From Carnegiea gigantea (lineage: Eukaryota > Streptophyta > Magnoliopsida > Caryophyllales > Cactaceae): a DNA stretch of 64,000 bases. Both the position numbers and the translations under genes were made by a program. Location of the stretch: positions 60,727-124,726 of the forward strand of contig JAKOGI010001586.1 of NCBI GenBank assembly GCA_029747015.1, written 5' to 3'. The notes under the pieces were generated by a model. That model saw nothing but the letters and a program-made list of their open reading frames with translations, was not told where the DNA came from and did not search any database. Each line of letters starts with the position of its first letter. Positions within the stretch are counted from its first letter, which is position 1. Shown piece after piece: positions 51,178 through 61,261 of this stretch.

Positions 51178-51507
51178 TCAAGGAGCAGAAGGAGAAAATT
51201 TTGCTGAAAGTGAAGAGAGAAGGGCGAGGAGATCTGCATGGCGTTTTGCATTTAGAGCTTTTTCCTCGTCCAGGGCAGCCTTTACAGCGTTAAGCTCAGT
51301 ACTGAGGCGAGAGTTTTCTTCCAAAGTAGACTCAAGCTTGGTTGAGGAACTGCCAGGAACAGGAGGACGGGGTGTTCTGGTCCCCTGTTCTGAAGCAGAC
51401 CCCTCAATCAAAGCATACCCACACCCCATAAGGGTGTTACTCTCGATCTCATCAATGAACTGAGCGCCCACCTTCTTCTGCAGTGTCACCCCAAAGTGCT
51501 CAAACAC
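51178..51507 (-). pseudogene. Third ORF of the copia element, C-terminal piece
   Basis: 109 codons in a frame one base off from the 51513-52655 piece, which stops 5 bases upstream. There is no ATG (the frame begins at a GTG). It is rich in Ser/Pro, then a helical, coiled-coil-like end (LNAVKAALDEEKALNAKRHADL). It is most simply the tail of the upstream frame, separated by a single-base frameshift at about 51513-51520. Confidence 0.6.
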
Positions 51508-51512
51508 ACTAG

Positions 51513-52655
51513 TCAGAAAGAGCCGTATCCCAGGTCATGTTCCCTAGAGGTGTTTGCAATTCTTGCAATATGTCGAATCATGATGGCAGGAAGGTTAATT
51601 TGCACTTCTGTGTCCATCAGATCCATCAAACATTGATCCATGGCATCAGTAAGATTGCGACCCTGGCCCCTGGGGATGACATTTTTGATGATAAACCAAA
51701 ATAGCAATTGATGGAGCGATGTGATGTCCCTTTTCTTCACAGACTTGGGTGTTTGCAGGCTTGGTTGCTGGCTAAATTTCTGGGCGAGTTCCAGCAGCCT
51801 GACTGTCCCTAGAATAGTCTTGTCTTCCCTCACATATATATCAAAGCCTGTGGAGGGAATCCCCAGAATGTCCCCTAATATCTTCGCATCAAAGTGAAGC
51901 TGCTTCCCATTAACAATACTTGTCACCACTCCTTCGGTGACAGTGCAGTTGGCATAGAACTCTGCCAACTCATGTACAGAACACCCCAGCTGGGTGTTTG
52001 TAAACAACTCATACCACCCCTGTGCACGCAGCTTGTGCAGAAACACCCCCAGACCCTGTTTCTCAAAATACTTGACCTTTATAATTTTGCCCCTGACAAC
52101 CCGTCTCTGAATCAATTGGGTCAGTTTGGCTGAGATTGCAGATGGAGTAGATTTCTTGGCTCGTTTAGGTTGGGGCTCAGTAGGAGGGTCTTGGGTGGAG
52201 GCATGTTTGAGGGAGGCTTTTCTCTTGGGAGTTTTGAGGGGTGATGGTTTTGGAATAGGAAGAGGCTTATCCTCTGAGGACTCTGAGAACACGGGCGTGC
52301 CCTGTTTGAAGGCAGTGTTCTCAGTGTCGCTATCTGATGAAGGCTCAGAGGAGGAATCAATCTCCTCAACAACAGGGGCTGACTGTTTGGCAGGACGAGG
52401 AGTGGAGTGAAAAGCTATTCGGGCTGATTTTCTTGTGGGTCTGTTTGTGGGTTTGGCCGAAGAGGGGATTTGTGGTTTTGGTTTGACAGGGGGTTCACTT
52501 TTTGAGGGCGCTTCAGTCTGGCCGCTTTTAGGCCTTGATGGTGGTCGTGTTCTTGGTACTCTAGCACGCCTAGCCACAATTTTGTACATTTTGCGTTTCT
52601 CACCGGTTTGTGTTACCGGTGTGGCTTGTGCAGGCTTAACAGGGGACTCCTCCAT
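51513..52655 (-). pseudogene. Third ORF of the copia element, central piece (env-like position)
   Basis: 380 codons. The first 180 residues are basic and Pro/Ser-rich (KIVARRARVPRTRPPSRPKS) with nuclear-signal-like clusters such as PKRAKKS. Residues about 190-380 form a folded-looking domain (VHELAEFYANCTVTEGVV, LGDILGIPSTGFDIYV) like the 'putative plant transposon protein' domain I recall from plant retroelements. No signal peptide or membrane segment is obvious, so 'envelope-like' describes position only. Its function is unknown. The frame shifts from both neighbouring pieces. Confidence 0.65.
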
Positions 52656-53137
52656 TTGACCACTACTTCCCCCTTTGTTTTTTTTTTTGACAAATCCTCC
52701 CCTAGGTCATCCTTAAAAACTTCAGGCCCTGTTTCTGACCCCGTTTCCTGCTCAGAAAACAGCCCAAACGAATTGATATCATCTAACCCATGGTCCAACA
52801 GAAAGTGTTCATCTAAAGCCCCAATTTCTCTTTCAGATGCCCCAACAAGTTCTTGGGGTTGACATGCGCCCGTTTCACCAAACAAAATCAATTCCCACCC
52901 AAATTTGTACGGGATGTCTTCCAATTTCAAATTCACTGTTCTAAGGTCGATACTTTTCAAAAACCCAAAAAGTTTATAGGCAATGGATCGAGGAGGTTCA
53001 GTATTTTTACCTTCCATGAGGGCCGTCAGAAATTGTGTAGGTGCAAACAGGGCTGTGGCTGTTTGCAAGGCTGTGCCCTGTGTCTGGTTGCCCTGGGTCA
53101 AGGTCGAGGAGCTCTCGAAGCTAATGGGGAATGCCAT
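52613..53137 (-). pseudogene. Third ORF of the copia element, N-terminal piece
   Basis: 174 codons from ATG at 53137 (MAFPISFESSSTLTQG). Later it reads YKLFGFLKSIDLRTVNLKLE and an acidic region. The frame leaves the following 380-codon piece at an 11-base homopolymer (52678-52688, A on the minus strand), where a one-base length change explains the overlap of the two frames. The downstream pieces probably belonged to the same protein. Confidence 0.6.
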
Positions 53138-53568
53138 TTTTCAGAGGAAGGAGAGAGATTAGGGTTTCTTGAACAGAGTTTCAAAGCAAGAGAGTTTCGG
53201 TGGAGGTGAGAGATTGAGCAAGAGCTTTAAAGGGAGAGAGAGACGTGCGAAATCTTTAAAAGATTTTGCCCGTTTTTGCAACGGACTTTAGCATTTATTG
53301 CGCACGCCTCGGGAAGAGATTAGCAGTTTTCAATTTGTTGCACACATTTGACAAACAAGAGGCGTATCTGTTTCTGATGCTTGTTCTTGAGGTTACTTGC
53401 TCGGTAACATTGGACAATAAGGGCAATCTCATTAGACCTCAACGAGTGTCAGCAAGTTGCAAACCTCACATATGCTAAACATAGCACACAAGTTGATTGC
53501 AAACAAAAATTTAACATGTTGTACCCGTCACTTTTAAATTTTGCAAACAGGGAGAGAGAACAGGTTGG
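53138..53568 (-). other. Spacer between pol and the third ORF of the copia element
   Basis: 431 bp with no supported frame. It probably carries the leader of the third ORF. The third ORF does not continue the pol frame. Confidence 0.5.
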
Positions 53569-54711
53569 TCAGGTTGTTCTAATTAAGCCTAGTTCGAGTC
53601 TATTCCTTTCAAATTGTTCTCTACTCAATGCCTTTGTGAATATATCAGCAATTTGATTTTTAGTGGCACAAAAATTCATTGAGATCACTCCCTTTTCAAC
53701 ATTATCTCTCAAGAAATGATGACGAATGTCAATATGTTTTATTCTTTTGTGTTGACATGGATTTTTGGCAATGTTAATTGCACTTGTATTGTCACAATAA
53801 ATAGGAATGCATCCTATGTCAACACAAAAGTCCTTGAGTTGTTGTCTTATCCATAATAACTGAGCACAACAAGATGCAGCTGCCACATACTCAGCTTCTG
53901 CTGTGGACAAGGCAACAGAGAGTTGTTTCTTGGTTGCCCAAGATACCAAACAAGGTCCAAGAAAGTGAGCCATATCTGAGGTGCTTTTTCTATTAACCAA
54001 GAAACCTGCGTAATCAGCATCAGCATACTCAACAAGATCAAAGTTGCAACCTTCAGGATACCATAAGGCTAGATCAGGTGTATGTCTTAAGTACCTAAAA
54101 ATCCTTTTAACAGCCTTTAGATGAGTTTCTTTAGGGTTTGACTGAAAACGTGCACATAGACCAACACTAAAAACAATGTCAGGTCTACTAGCAGTTAGAT
54201 ATAAGAGTGACCCTATCATGCCCCTATAGGATTTCTCCTCAACTGAGGGACTACCATCATCCATTACCAACCTAGTTGAAGGAGAGATGGGAGTATCAAT
54301 GGGCTTGGCTGACTCCATCCCAAAACGCTTAAGTAATTCCTTAATATACTTTTGTTGATGGATCATGGTGCCGTTTGAAGTTTGCTTGATTTGCAAGCCT
54401 AAAAAGAAATTAAGCTCACCCATCATGCTCATTTCAAACTCACTCCTCATCATTTTTGAAAATTCATTGCACAATTCATGATGAGTTGCACCAAATATGA
54501 TGTCATCGACATATACTTGGACAATCAACAAATGTTCCCTCTTAGATTTTAGAAACAAGGTATTGTCTACCTTGCCTCTTGTAAAATTATTTTCCAATAA
54601 AAAGCTTGACAATCGCTCATACCAAGCTCTAGGAGCTTGTTTTAAACCATAAAGTGCCTTGTCAAGTTTGAAAACATGGTTAGGAAATTTATCACTTTCA
54701 AAACCAGGGGG
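53569..54711 (-). pseudogene. Copia RT (C-terminal half) and RNase H
   Basis: The frame stays open from just after the in-frame stop at 54712-54714. RT shows VYVDDIIFG (catalytic YxDD), and the connection region follows (FFLGLQIKQ). RNase H has DADYAGF, LSTAEAEYVAA and YCDNTSAINIAKN, with the acidic residues in place, then HIDIRHHFLRD. It ends at TGA (53569-53571). This half is intact in itself; the stop upstream separates it from the fingers and palm start. Confidence 0.88.
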
Positions 54712-56205
54712 TTATTTGACATACACTTCCTCTTTAAGGTACCCATTTAGAAACGCACTTTTAACATCCATTTGATATAACTTGATCTCCATGTGGGCTG
54801 CAAAAGCTATCAAGATTCGAATGGCTTCCATCCTTGCAACAGGTGCAAAAGTCTCTTCATAATCAATTCCCTCTTCTTGGTTGTAGCCTTGAACCACCAG
54901 CCGGGCCTTGTTCCTAGTGACTGTTCCACACTCATCTAGCTTGTTACGGAACACCCACTTGGTTCCAATGATTATTCTATCCTCTGGCCGTGGCACAAGG
55001 TGCCATACCTTGTTTCTTTCGAACTGATGGAGTTCTTCTTGCATGGCTGTGACCCAATCTGAATCTGAGAGAGCTTCATTAATATTCTTAGGCTCAATTT
55101 TTGAGAGAAAAGCATAGAAAGCACAGAAATTTTTAAGCCTAGATCTAGTTTGAACTCCTACATTAATATCAGACAAAATTTGATCAAGAGGATGTGAACT
55201 TTGGTATTTCCATGATCGTGGTGAAAGTGGGTTCACAGATATGCTCTCCATCCTAGCTGGAATACTTGGCGAAACAAGTTCAGGTCCTGTTCCCAAGCCT
55301 GTTTGGGAGCCTGTTCCTGAAATTATCTCAGAAGGGTTCGGCTGATGTTGTCCCGAACAGGGTTCCACCCTGTTTCCCCCTGTTTGGTTCACACCCTGCC
55401 TACCTTCCTGAAGAACAGCTTCAGGCCTTGATCTCTCAGGTTGATCCTTACCTGGTTCATCTTGAAGCAGCATGTCTTTTTTAACAAGACCTAGTTTGAG
55501 GTCTTCCTCCTGTGCATCATTCTCACTTAGAGAGTTAGTTTCATCAAAAAGCACATGCACACTTTCTTCAACACACAAGGTTCTCTTATTAAACACTTTG
55601 TATGCCTTACTATGTGAGGAGTAACCGAGGAATATTGCCTCGTCACTCCTTGGATCAAATTTCCCTAAGGCATCCTTTCCATTATTATGCACAAAACATT
55701 TACACCCAAAAACTCTCAAATGCAAAATATTTGGTTTTCTTCCTTTGAGGATCTCATAAGGAGTTTTGTTAAGAACAGGTCTAATCATGCATCTATTTAT
55801 AATGTAACATGATGTGTTTAAAGCTTCAGCCAAAAAATTTCTAGGAAGACCACTAGCAACAAGCATTGTTCTAGTCATGTCCTCTAGAGTACGATTTTTG
55901 CGCTCTACCACCCCGTTCTGTTGGGGTGTTCTTGGAGCTGAAAAATTGTGATCAACACCATGCTCATTACAATAGTCAATAAAGCTCGAATTTTCAAATT
56001 CTGTACCATGGTCAGACCTTATGCATACCAAAGAGTGTCCTACCCTCTTTTCAGTCTTTTTAATGAAAGCAAGAAATTTTTCAAAAGTTTCATCTTTAGA
56101 AGCCAAAAACAAAGTCCAAGTGAAACGAGAGTAGTCATCCACTATCACAAGCACATACCTCTTGCCACCTCGGCTCATGATCCTCATTGGACCACATAGA
56201 TCCAT
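54712..56205 (-). pseudogene. Copia integrase core and RT (N-terminal half)
   Basis: The catalytic triad is visible as D2 (MDLCGP), D65 (IRSDHGTEF) and E101 ([11 protein letters not shown]), with the canonical D-35-E spacing. After a variable Pro/Gln/Gly-rich linker (about 240-320), RT begins with [34 protein letters not shown] and [13 protein letters not shown]. It stops at TAA (54712-54714), where CAA (Gln) before PPGFE is usual, a single C-to-T change. The same frame continues on the other side as 54711-53569. Confidence 0.9.
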
Positions 56206-56234
56206 ATGTATTAATTCAAGGGGTCGAGTAGTGT

Positions 56235-56555
56235 TTATACACTTTTTAGACTTAAATGAATTTTTGACTTGTTTGCCTTTGGCACATGCATCACATACCT
56301 TGTCATCATTGAATTTGATGGAAGTAAGCCAACTACTAAATCTTTGGTTACAAGTTTATTCAAAAGAGAGTGGCTTGCATGACCTAGTCTTTTGTGCCAA
56401 AGCATAACATCATCTTTTAAGGCACTCAAACAAGTCAAATTATTTTGGGGAAGAGTAGAAATACACACTTTATAAACATTTTTGTGTCGCTTCCCCCTCA
56501 ACACAACATCTCCTGTGTTCATGTTTACAACCAAGCAACGTGTTGGAGAGAACAC
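56235..56555 (-). pseudogene. Copia GAG-pre-integrase zinc-finger region, frameshifted
   Basis: It contains [18 protein letters not shown], the His-His half of the integrase HHCC finger. The Cys-Cys half is lost from this frame by a one-base deletion near 56327 and is readable only in the next frame. Its N-terminal side is likewise shifted from the protease frame near 56585. Confidence 0.82.
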
Positions 56556-56557
56556 TA

Positions 56558-56866
56558 CTAGGTTGTCTTTGTCACACAGTTGGACACACTTAGCAAGTTG
56601 TGTTTTAAACCATCCACAAAATAAACATTGTCAATTGAATGGGAGAGTGACTCACCTATCTTACCTATACCGACAATTGTCCCAGATTTGCCGTTTCCAA
56701 ATGCTACACTCCCTCCTTCTAATGCTGTAAGTGAGAGAAAATTGGATTTTTCACCAATTATATGCCTCGAACACCCACTTTCAACATACCACAGCTGCCT
56801 GTTCCCTAGACTGTTTCCTGCACTGTTTGCTGGGTTGTTTGCTGGGTTGTTCTCTCTCACTTCAGC
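56558..56866 (-). pseudogene. Copia aspartic protease with altered catalytic residue
   Basis: In the same frame as gag, after a TGA. The active-site motif is WYVESGCSRHI, where the family has W-Y-x-D-S-G-C-S; Glu (GAA) replaces the catalytic Asp. The later motif LKHNLLSVS is present, then the frame shifts near 56585 and stops. The enzyme should be inactive, so Gag-Pol processing would need protease from another copy. Confidence 0.82.
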
Positions 56867-56878
56867 CTGCAAAACAAA

Positions 56879-58645
56879 TCAAGAGTTAGTTTTGGGAACC
56901 CAGATCCACTTGGGTCCCATTCCTTTAGACATGTAAATCTCATCTTTCCTAACCCACATTTGTTTTACATGCACTGAGTTCTTTTTAATGGCATACTTTC
57001 TTATAGGACAAGCATATCGATAATGCCCCGTTTTACCACAATGAAAACAAACAATATTTTCAGGTAATCCCACATATTTGTTATTCACTGGGTAGGTCAT
57101 CTTAGGCACAAAACCTAGTCCTCTTCTATTTTGACTATGATGAGTGTTTAACCATTCCAACGCCCTTGAGGACCTGTTCCAGAGCTTGTTTGTGGCAAGG
57201 TCCGATTCTAAGTGTTTTATTTTTTCAAGCAAGTTTCTGTTTTCTTCCAGCAAAGACTCGACCTTACCTTTTAAGTCAAGAGATTCTTTTTCTAGCTCAG
57301 TCAGTTTAGTGGAACAAGTCTCTTCTTTCATGAGTAGAGTTTCTTCAAGCACATTGATGTTTTCATGCAAGGTAAGAGTCTCTTTGTCAACTTCAAGCTT
57401 TTCTAATTTAAGGGTTTCATTTTCAAGTTCTAAATCTCGAACATTCCCTTTTAATTCAGCACATATATCCATTATATTGTACACTAATTTCTCAAGAGTT
57501 GATTTATTTAGACCACGTACCTTGTTCTTGAGTTGAGTCAGACTATCCGTTGACCCATCATCTGAATCAGTGTCACTCCTTGCCATGAGTGCTACATCAG
57601 CTTCCCCAGCTTCAGACCCTTCCTCATCCTCACTTGAATCTCCCCAGGCCGCGAGCATAGCTTTTGAGAACCTTTTCGCTGAGCTGCTTACACCCTGTTT
57701 CCTCCCCTGTTTTCTGGGGTGTTCGGGTTCTTGTTCTTCCTTGTGCAGTGGGCAGTTTCTCACAATGTGGTCCAGCTTACCACACTTGAAACACCCAGTG
57801 AACTGTTCCCGAGGGGTGTTCCTGGCTTTGCCGAAGTCCTTCCTTTTGATGTTTTCTTTGACTTTCTTGAAGAACTTCTTAAATTTTTGAGTCATCATGG
57901 CAATCTCCTCCTCCTCAGAATCAGAATCATCTTCTAAGGCCTTTAGTGCAAGACCTCGTTCTCTCTTTGTCTCATCTTTCTGTTGAGAATATTTCCTAAG
58001 TTCATATGTTTGGAGGTTTCCAATCAGCTCATCTAGGGTGATCTTGTTCATGTCCTTAGCTTCTTGGATGGCCGTTACTTTTGCTTCCCAAGAATGAGGT
58101 AAAATTCTTAGGATCTTCCTTACCAATTCTTCGGTGGTGAAGGATTTTCCCAAGGATTTCAACTCATTCGTTATGTGAGTGAAGCGAGTGTACATGTCCA
58201 TCACACTTTCCCGATCACCCATCTCGAACAGCTCATACTTTCTCATAAGCAATTCAATCCGGGATTGCTTTACTTGATTGGTCCCTTCGTGAGCTACTTG
58301 CAAAGCATCCCAGATTTCTTTGGCCGACTCACATTCAGATATGCGTGTATATTCATCAGGACCTAGGCTAAAATATAGGAGTTTCTTGGCCTTGGCATTC
58401 TTCTCCATCATCTTGTAATCTTCAGCATTGAACTCCTTAGGCTCCTTGGGGATTGACTTTCCATCTTCAGTTGTTTTCTTAGGGATGAGTGGTCCATGCT
58501 TGATGAGCATCCACAACTCATAGTCCTCGGCTTGGATGTAGTTTTCCATCCTATTCTTCCACCAACTATAGTGTTGGCCATTAAAGTATGGTGGACGAGT
58601 TATGGATTGACCTTCAAGCATGCCTTGTGGAGTACTCATCTTCAA
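56879..58645 (-). CDS. Gag of the Sirevirus-type copia element, intact
   Basis: 588 residues from ATG at 58645 (a second ATG two codons later is an option). The N-terminal domain reads YFNGQHYSWWKNRMENYIQA and LLMRKYELFEMGDRES, typical of plant copia gag. Zinc knuckles (CX2CX4HX4C) lie at C285-C298 and C533-C546. A long charged coiled coil (about 395-485, LELENETLKLEKLEVD) separates them, a Sirevirus trait. It packages element RNA into cytoplasmic particles. It ends at TGA (56879-56881), in frame with the protease beyond. No break is seen, so this is the one retroelement protein here that could be made. Confidence 0.92.
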   Translation of the reverse strand: MKMSTPQGMLEGQSITRPPYFNGQHYSWWKNRMENYIQAEDYELWMLIKHGPLIPKKTTEDGKSIPKEPKEFNAEDYKMMEKNAKAKKLLYFSLGPDEYTRISECESAKEIWDALQVAHEGTNQVKQSRIELLMRKYELFEMGDRESVMDMYTRFTHITNELKSLGKSFTTEELVRKILRILPHSWEAKVTAIQEAKDMNKITLDELIGNLQTYELRKYSQQKDETKRERGLALKALEDDSDSEEEEIAMMTQKFKKFFKKVKENIKRKDFGKARNTPREQFTGCFKCGKLDHIVRNCPLHKEEQEPEHPRKQGRKQGVSSSAKRFSKAMLAAWGDSSEDEEGSEAGEADVALMARSDTDSDDGSTDSLTQLKNKVRGLNKSTLEKLVYNIMDICAELKGNVRDLELENETLKLEKLEVDKETLTLHENINVLEETLLMKEETCSTKLTELEKESLDLKGKVESLLEENRNLLEKIKHLESDLATNKLWNRSSRALEWLNTHHSQNRRGLGFVPKMTYPVNNKYVGLPENIVCFHCGKTGHYRYACPIRKYAIKKNSVHVKQMWVRKDEIYMSKGMGPKWIWVPKTNS

Positions 58646-58683
58646 GGATCTCTCAAAGGTGTTAGCTTTTCAAAGGAGAACCT

Positions 58684-58695
58684 GCTCTGATACCA
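58684..58695 (-). other. Primer-binding site of the copia element (initiator tRNA-Met)
   Basis: On the minus strand this is TGGTATCAGAGC, two bases inside the 5' LTR. It matches the standard plant initiator tRNA-Met complement exactly. Confidence 0.92.
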
Positions 58696-58697
58696 CT

Positions 58698-60207
58698 TGT
58701 TGAATTAGAGAGTACACAACCACAAGAGGGGGGTGAATTGTGGTGTTCGATTTTCGCAATATGCTGGCAAACAGTCTTAGGCCCTGTTCGCACAGGTTGT
58801 TTCTGAAATAAGCAGAAGCGAAAATCCAACAAAATTGAATGCGAAAATAATGGACACAGGATTTTTACGTGGAAAACACCTCTAGCCCAACTGAGGTTAA
58901 AAACCACGACCTACCTCGTGTAGGATTTAAACACTTCACTAAACGGGCTAATCACGTTACAATAGTAACACACCTTGTTACAACTTGTAACACACGTAAC
59001 CTGTCTTCCCTAAGACAAGTTACCCCACGTCCAAAATCCCCTTGATTTGGACACACACTCTACTCACTCTTGTGAAAGAAGAATGTAAAGAAAAAAACAC
59101 CCTATTTCAATGCTTCTCAACTAAGCTAATATAGGGTACAATGAAGTCCTAGTATGCCAACTTTGAAAGCTCAATTAATTCACTCACAAGGCTCGGTTTT
59201 CTTTTCAAACGTTTTAGCTCATGAACTCAGATTTTTTTCTCTGAAAACCGATATGTCCAAGATTGTAAGAAGCCGCCTTTTATAGTGCTTGGAACACAAT
59301 TCATCAAATTTTTGGAAACTAAAAAATCTGAAGAATATAGAATCCTTTACCCATAAGGGATGGAAAAATTATTTCTGAAATTTTTGGAAACTAAAATCCT
59401 AGAGAAAATAGAATCCTTTAGCTACAAGGGGTAAGGTGACATGAGCTGAAAACACTTCCTGAACCGCGTGCATAAGGCGGTGTTCTTCAGCAGCTAGCCC
59501 ATGTTTTTCTCAACTACCTTATCCACTTGCCAAAAATTGGATATTCTTTTTATTCAAAAAGATTTTGCAAATCCCTTAAGATTTTTGATAACCGTTTTTT
59601 AGGGTAAAGAATAAGATACTCCATAGAAAAATCTTTCTTGCAAATCTTTGAAGAAGCTGCTCAAAATCCAAAAGATAAAAATCGTGCAAAGCAGTTTTTC
59701 GCAGCTTATTCTGGAAACACCCTGATCGCCCTGTTCCCAGGGTTGTTCTGAAGGGTGATCCGAAATATTTTTCGAAAAGCAAAACCGTTTCCAGTGAGTG
59801 GTAAATTAAAACTTTCTAATTGGCATATCAACAAGAGTCTAAAAATATAAAACCAAATCAAATCAAGACATCTTGTTGTAACCACTAGTCATCTTGTAGA
59901 ACGACTTTGCTGCAAACACTTCACAGAATATGCTTCAAACATCGCACGGAACCTGTTTGTCACAGCTGCACATATCTTATGTTTCAAACACTTCTCAGGA
60001 TATGCTTCAAAACACCTTACAGAGCCTGTTCCTCATGGTTGTTCTTACATCGCTGACTTGAGTACCTGTTCTTGATAAACCATTAGTCAAGCAGTTTTAA
60101 TATATTGAAGAACAGCAGTAAGACCCTGTTGGTAAAGCCTGTTTGGAACAACAACAACAACTACAACACTTGGATTTGTTATCATCAAAACCTTATACAT
60201 TCTAACA
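58698..60207 (-). repeat. 5' LTR of the copia element (1510 bp)
   Basis: Near-identical partner of 49188-50700. It holds the promoter for minus-strand transcription of the element. On the right it is followed by the duplicated target GCAAG and the resumed Athila gag frame. Confidence 0.95.
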
Positions 60208-60212
60208 GCAAG

Positions 60213-61261
60213 ACAATAGAGTTTTGAGAGGCTATGCTATGCCTCGGTCATTGAGTATCACTTCCTCTATAGTGAACCCTACGGTCGAGGTCAACAACTT
60301 CGAGTTGCGCCCAGCCCTTATCTCCTTGGTGGAGCGTGACCAATTCGGTGGACACCCCTCTGAGAATCCCAATATGCACCTTCGCAATTTCCTTGCGAAG
60401 TGTGACACAGTTAAACTCAATGGGGTCTCCACTGATGCCATTCGATTGAGGCTCTTCCCGTTCTCCTTAAGGGATAGAGCTAGGGACTGGCTCCAGAATG
60501 AGGAGCCCAACACCTTCGCCACTTGGGATGCTCTCTCCAAGGCCTTCTTGAGTAAGTACTTTCCCCCAGGGAAGATAGCCAAGTTGAGAGCCGACATCAC
60601 CTCATTCGCTCAACTGCATAGCGAACCGTTATATGAGGCGTGGGAACGGTTCAAGGATCTTCAACGCCAGTGCCCCCACCATGGAGTCCCTGATTGGCTC
60701 TTTATTCAGACTTTCTACAATGGACTGGATCAGACTTTAAAGATGTCCATTGATACTGCAGCTGGGGGAGCACTTATGGGAAAATCGATCGAAGTGGCCA
60801 AGGCTTTACTCGAGGACATGGCTGCTAATAACCACCATTGGTCTAATGAGCGGGTCCCTCAAAGGAAAGGTGGTAGCAAGTATGATGTTGATGCCGTAGA
60901 CATGCTAGCCAACAAGGTCGACACCTTGGCACAGCATTTCGACAGGCTTGGAACTCCTTCAGGGAGTTCAATGGGAGGTCCATCTGGTGCAATGTTTGAG
61001 GTTAGAGCACTTTGTGAGATCTATGGCATTCAGGGCCACGTTGCTACTGAATGCCAAACCACTTTTCCAGGCGTTGAGCATGCCAATGCAATGCAAACTT
61101 ACGGCCAACACCCACAAAACAACCCCTACTCAAACACCTACAACCCCGGTTGGAGAAATCATCCAAACTTCTCCTACCACAACAATAATCCCATGCCACC
61201 CAATCCTTCCCAATCACAACCAGAACCTCCTGGTTTCCAATATAGGGCCCCTTATGCCTAA
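60213..61261 (+). pseudogene. Athila gag, main part
   Basis: It resumes the frame broken at 49187. It carries ELRPALISLVERDQFGG, RLRLFPFSLRDRARDWLQNE, LSKAFLSKYFPPGKIA and FIQTFYNGLDQ, the standard Athila gag (retrotrans_gag domain). The zinc knuckle is damaged: CEIYGIQGHVATEC has Tyr where the second Cys should be (one G-to-A change). It stops at TAA (61259-61261), where CAA would keep the frame open; the frame is the same beyond it. Confidence 0.9.

Larger units (their letters stand above)
49188..60207 (-). mobile_element. Sirevirus-type Ty1/copia element, 11.0 kb, nested in the Athila gag
   Basis: It is bounded by LTRs of 1513 and 1510 bp and a perfect 5-bp duplication GCAAG (49183-49187 and 60208-60212). 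Minus-strand order: 5' LTR 60207-58698, PBS, gag, protease, integrase, RT-RNase H, a third ORF, a purine tract and the 3' LTR 50700-49188. Integrase before RT defines copia. The long coiled-coil gag with two zinc knuckles, the 11-kb length and the extra ORF after pol point to the SIRE/Maximus lineage. The LTRs differ at about 19 substitutions and 3 single-base indels by eye. Confidence 0.93.

Noticed and set aside
53138..53571. Stop readthrough from pol into the third ORF, as reported for SIRE1
   Set aside because: The third ORF starts more than 430 bp after the pol stop and is in a different frame, so it must be expressed in another way here.
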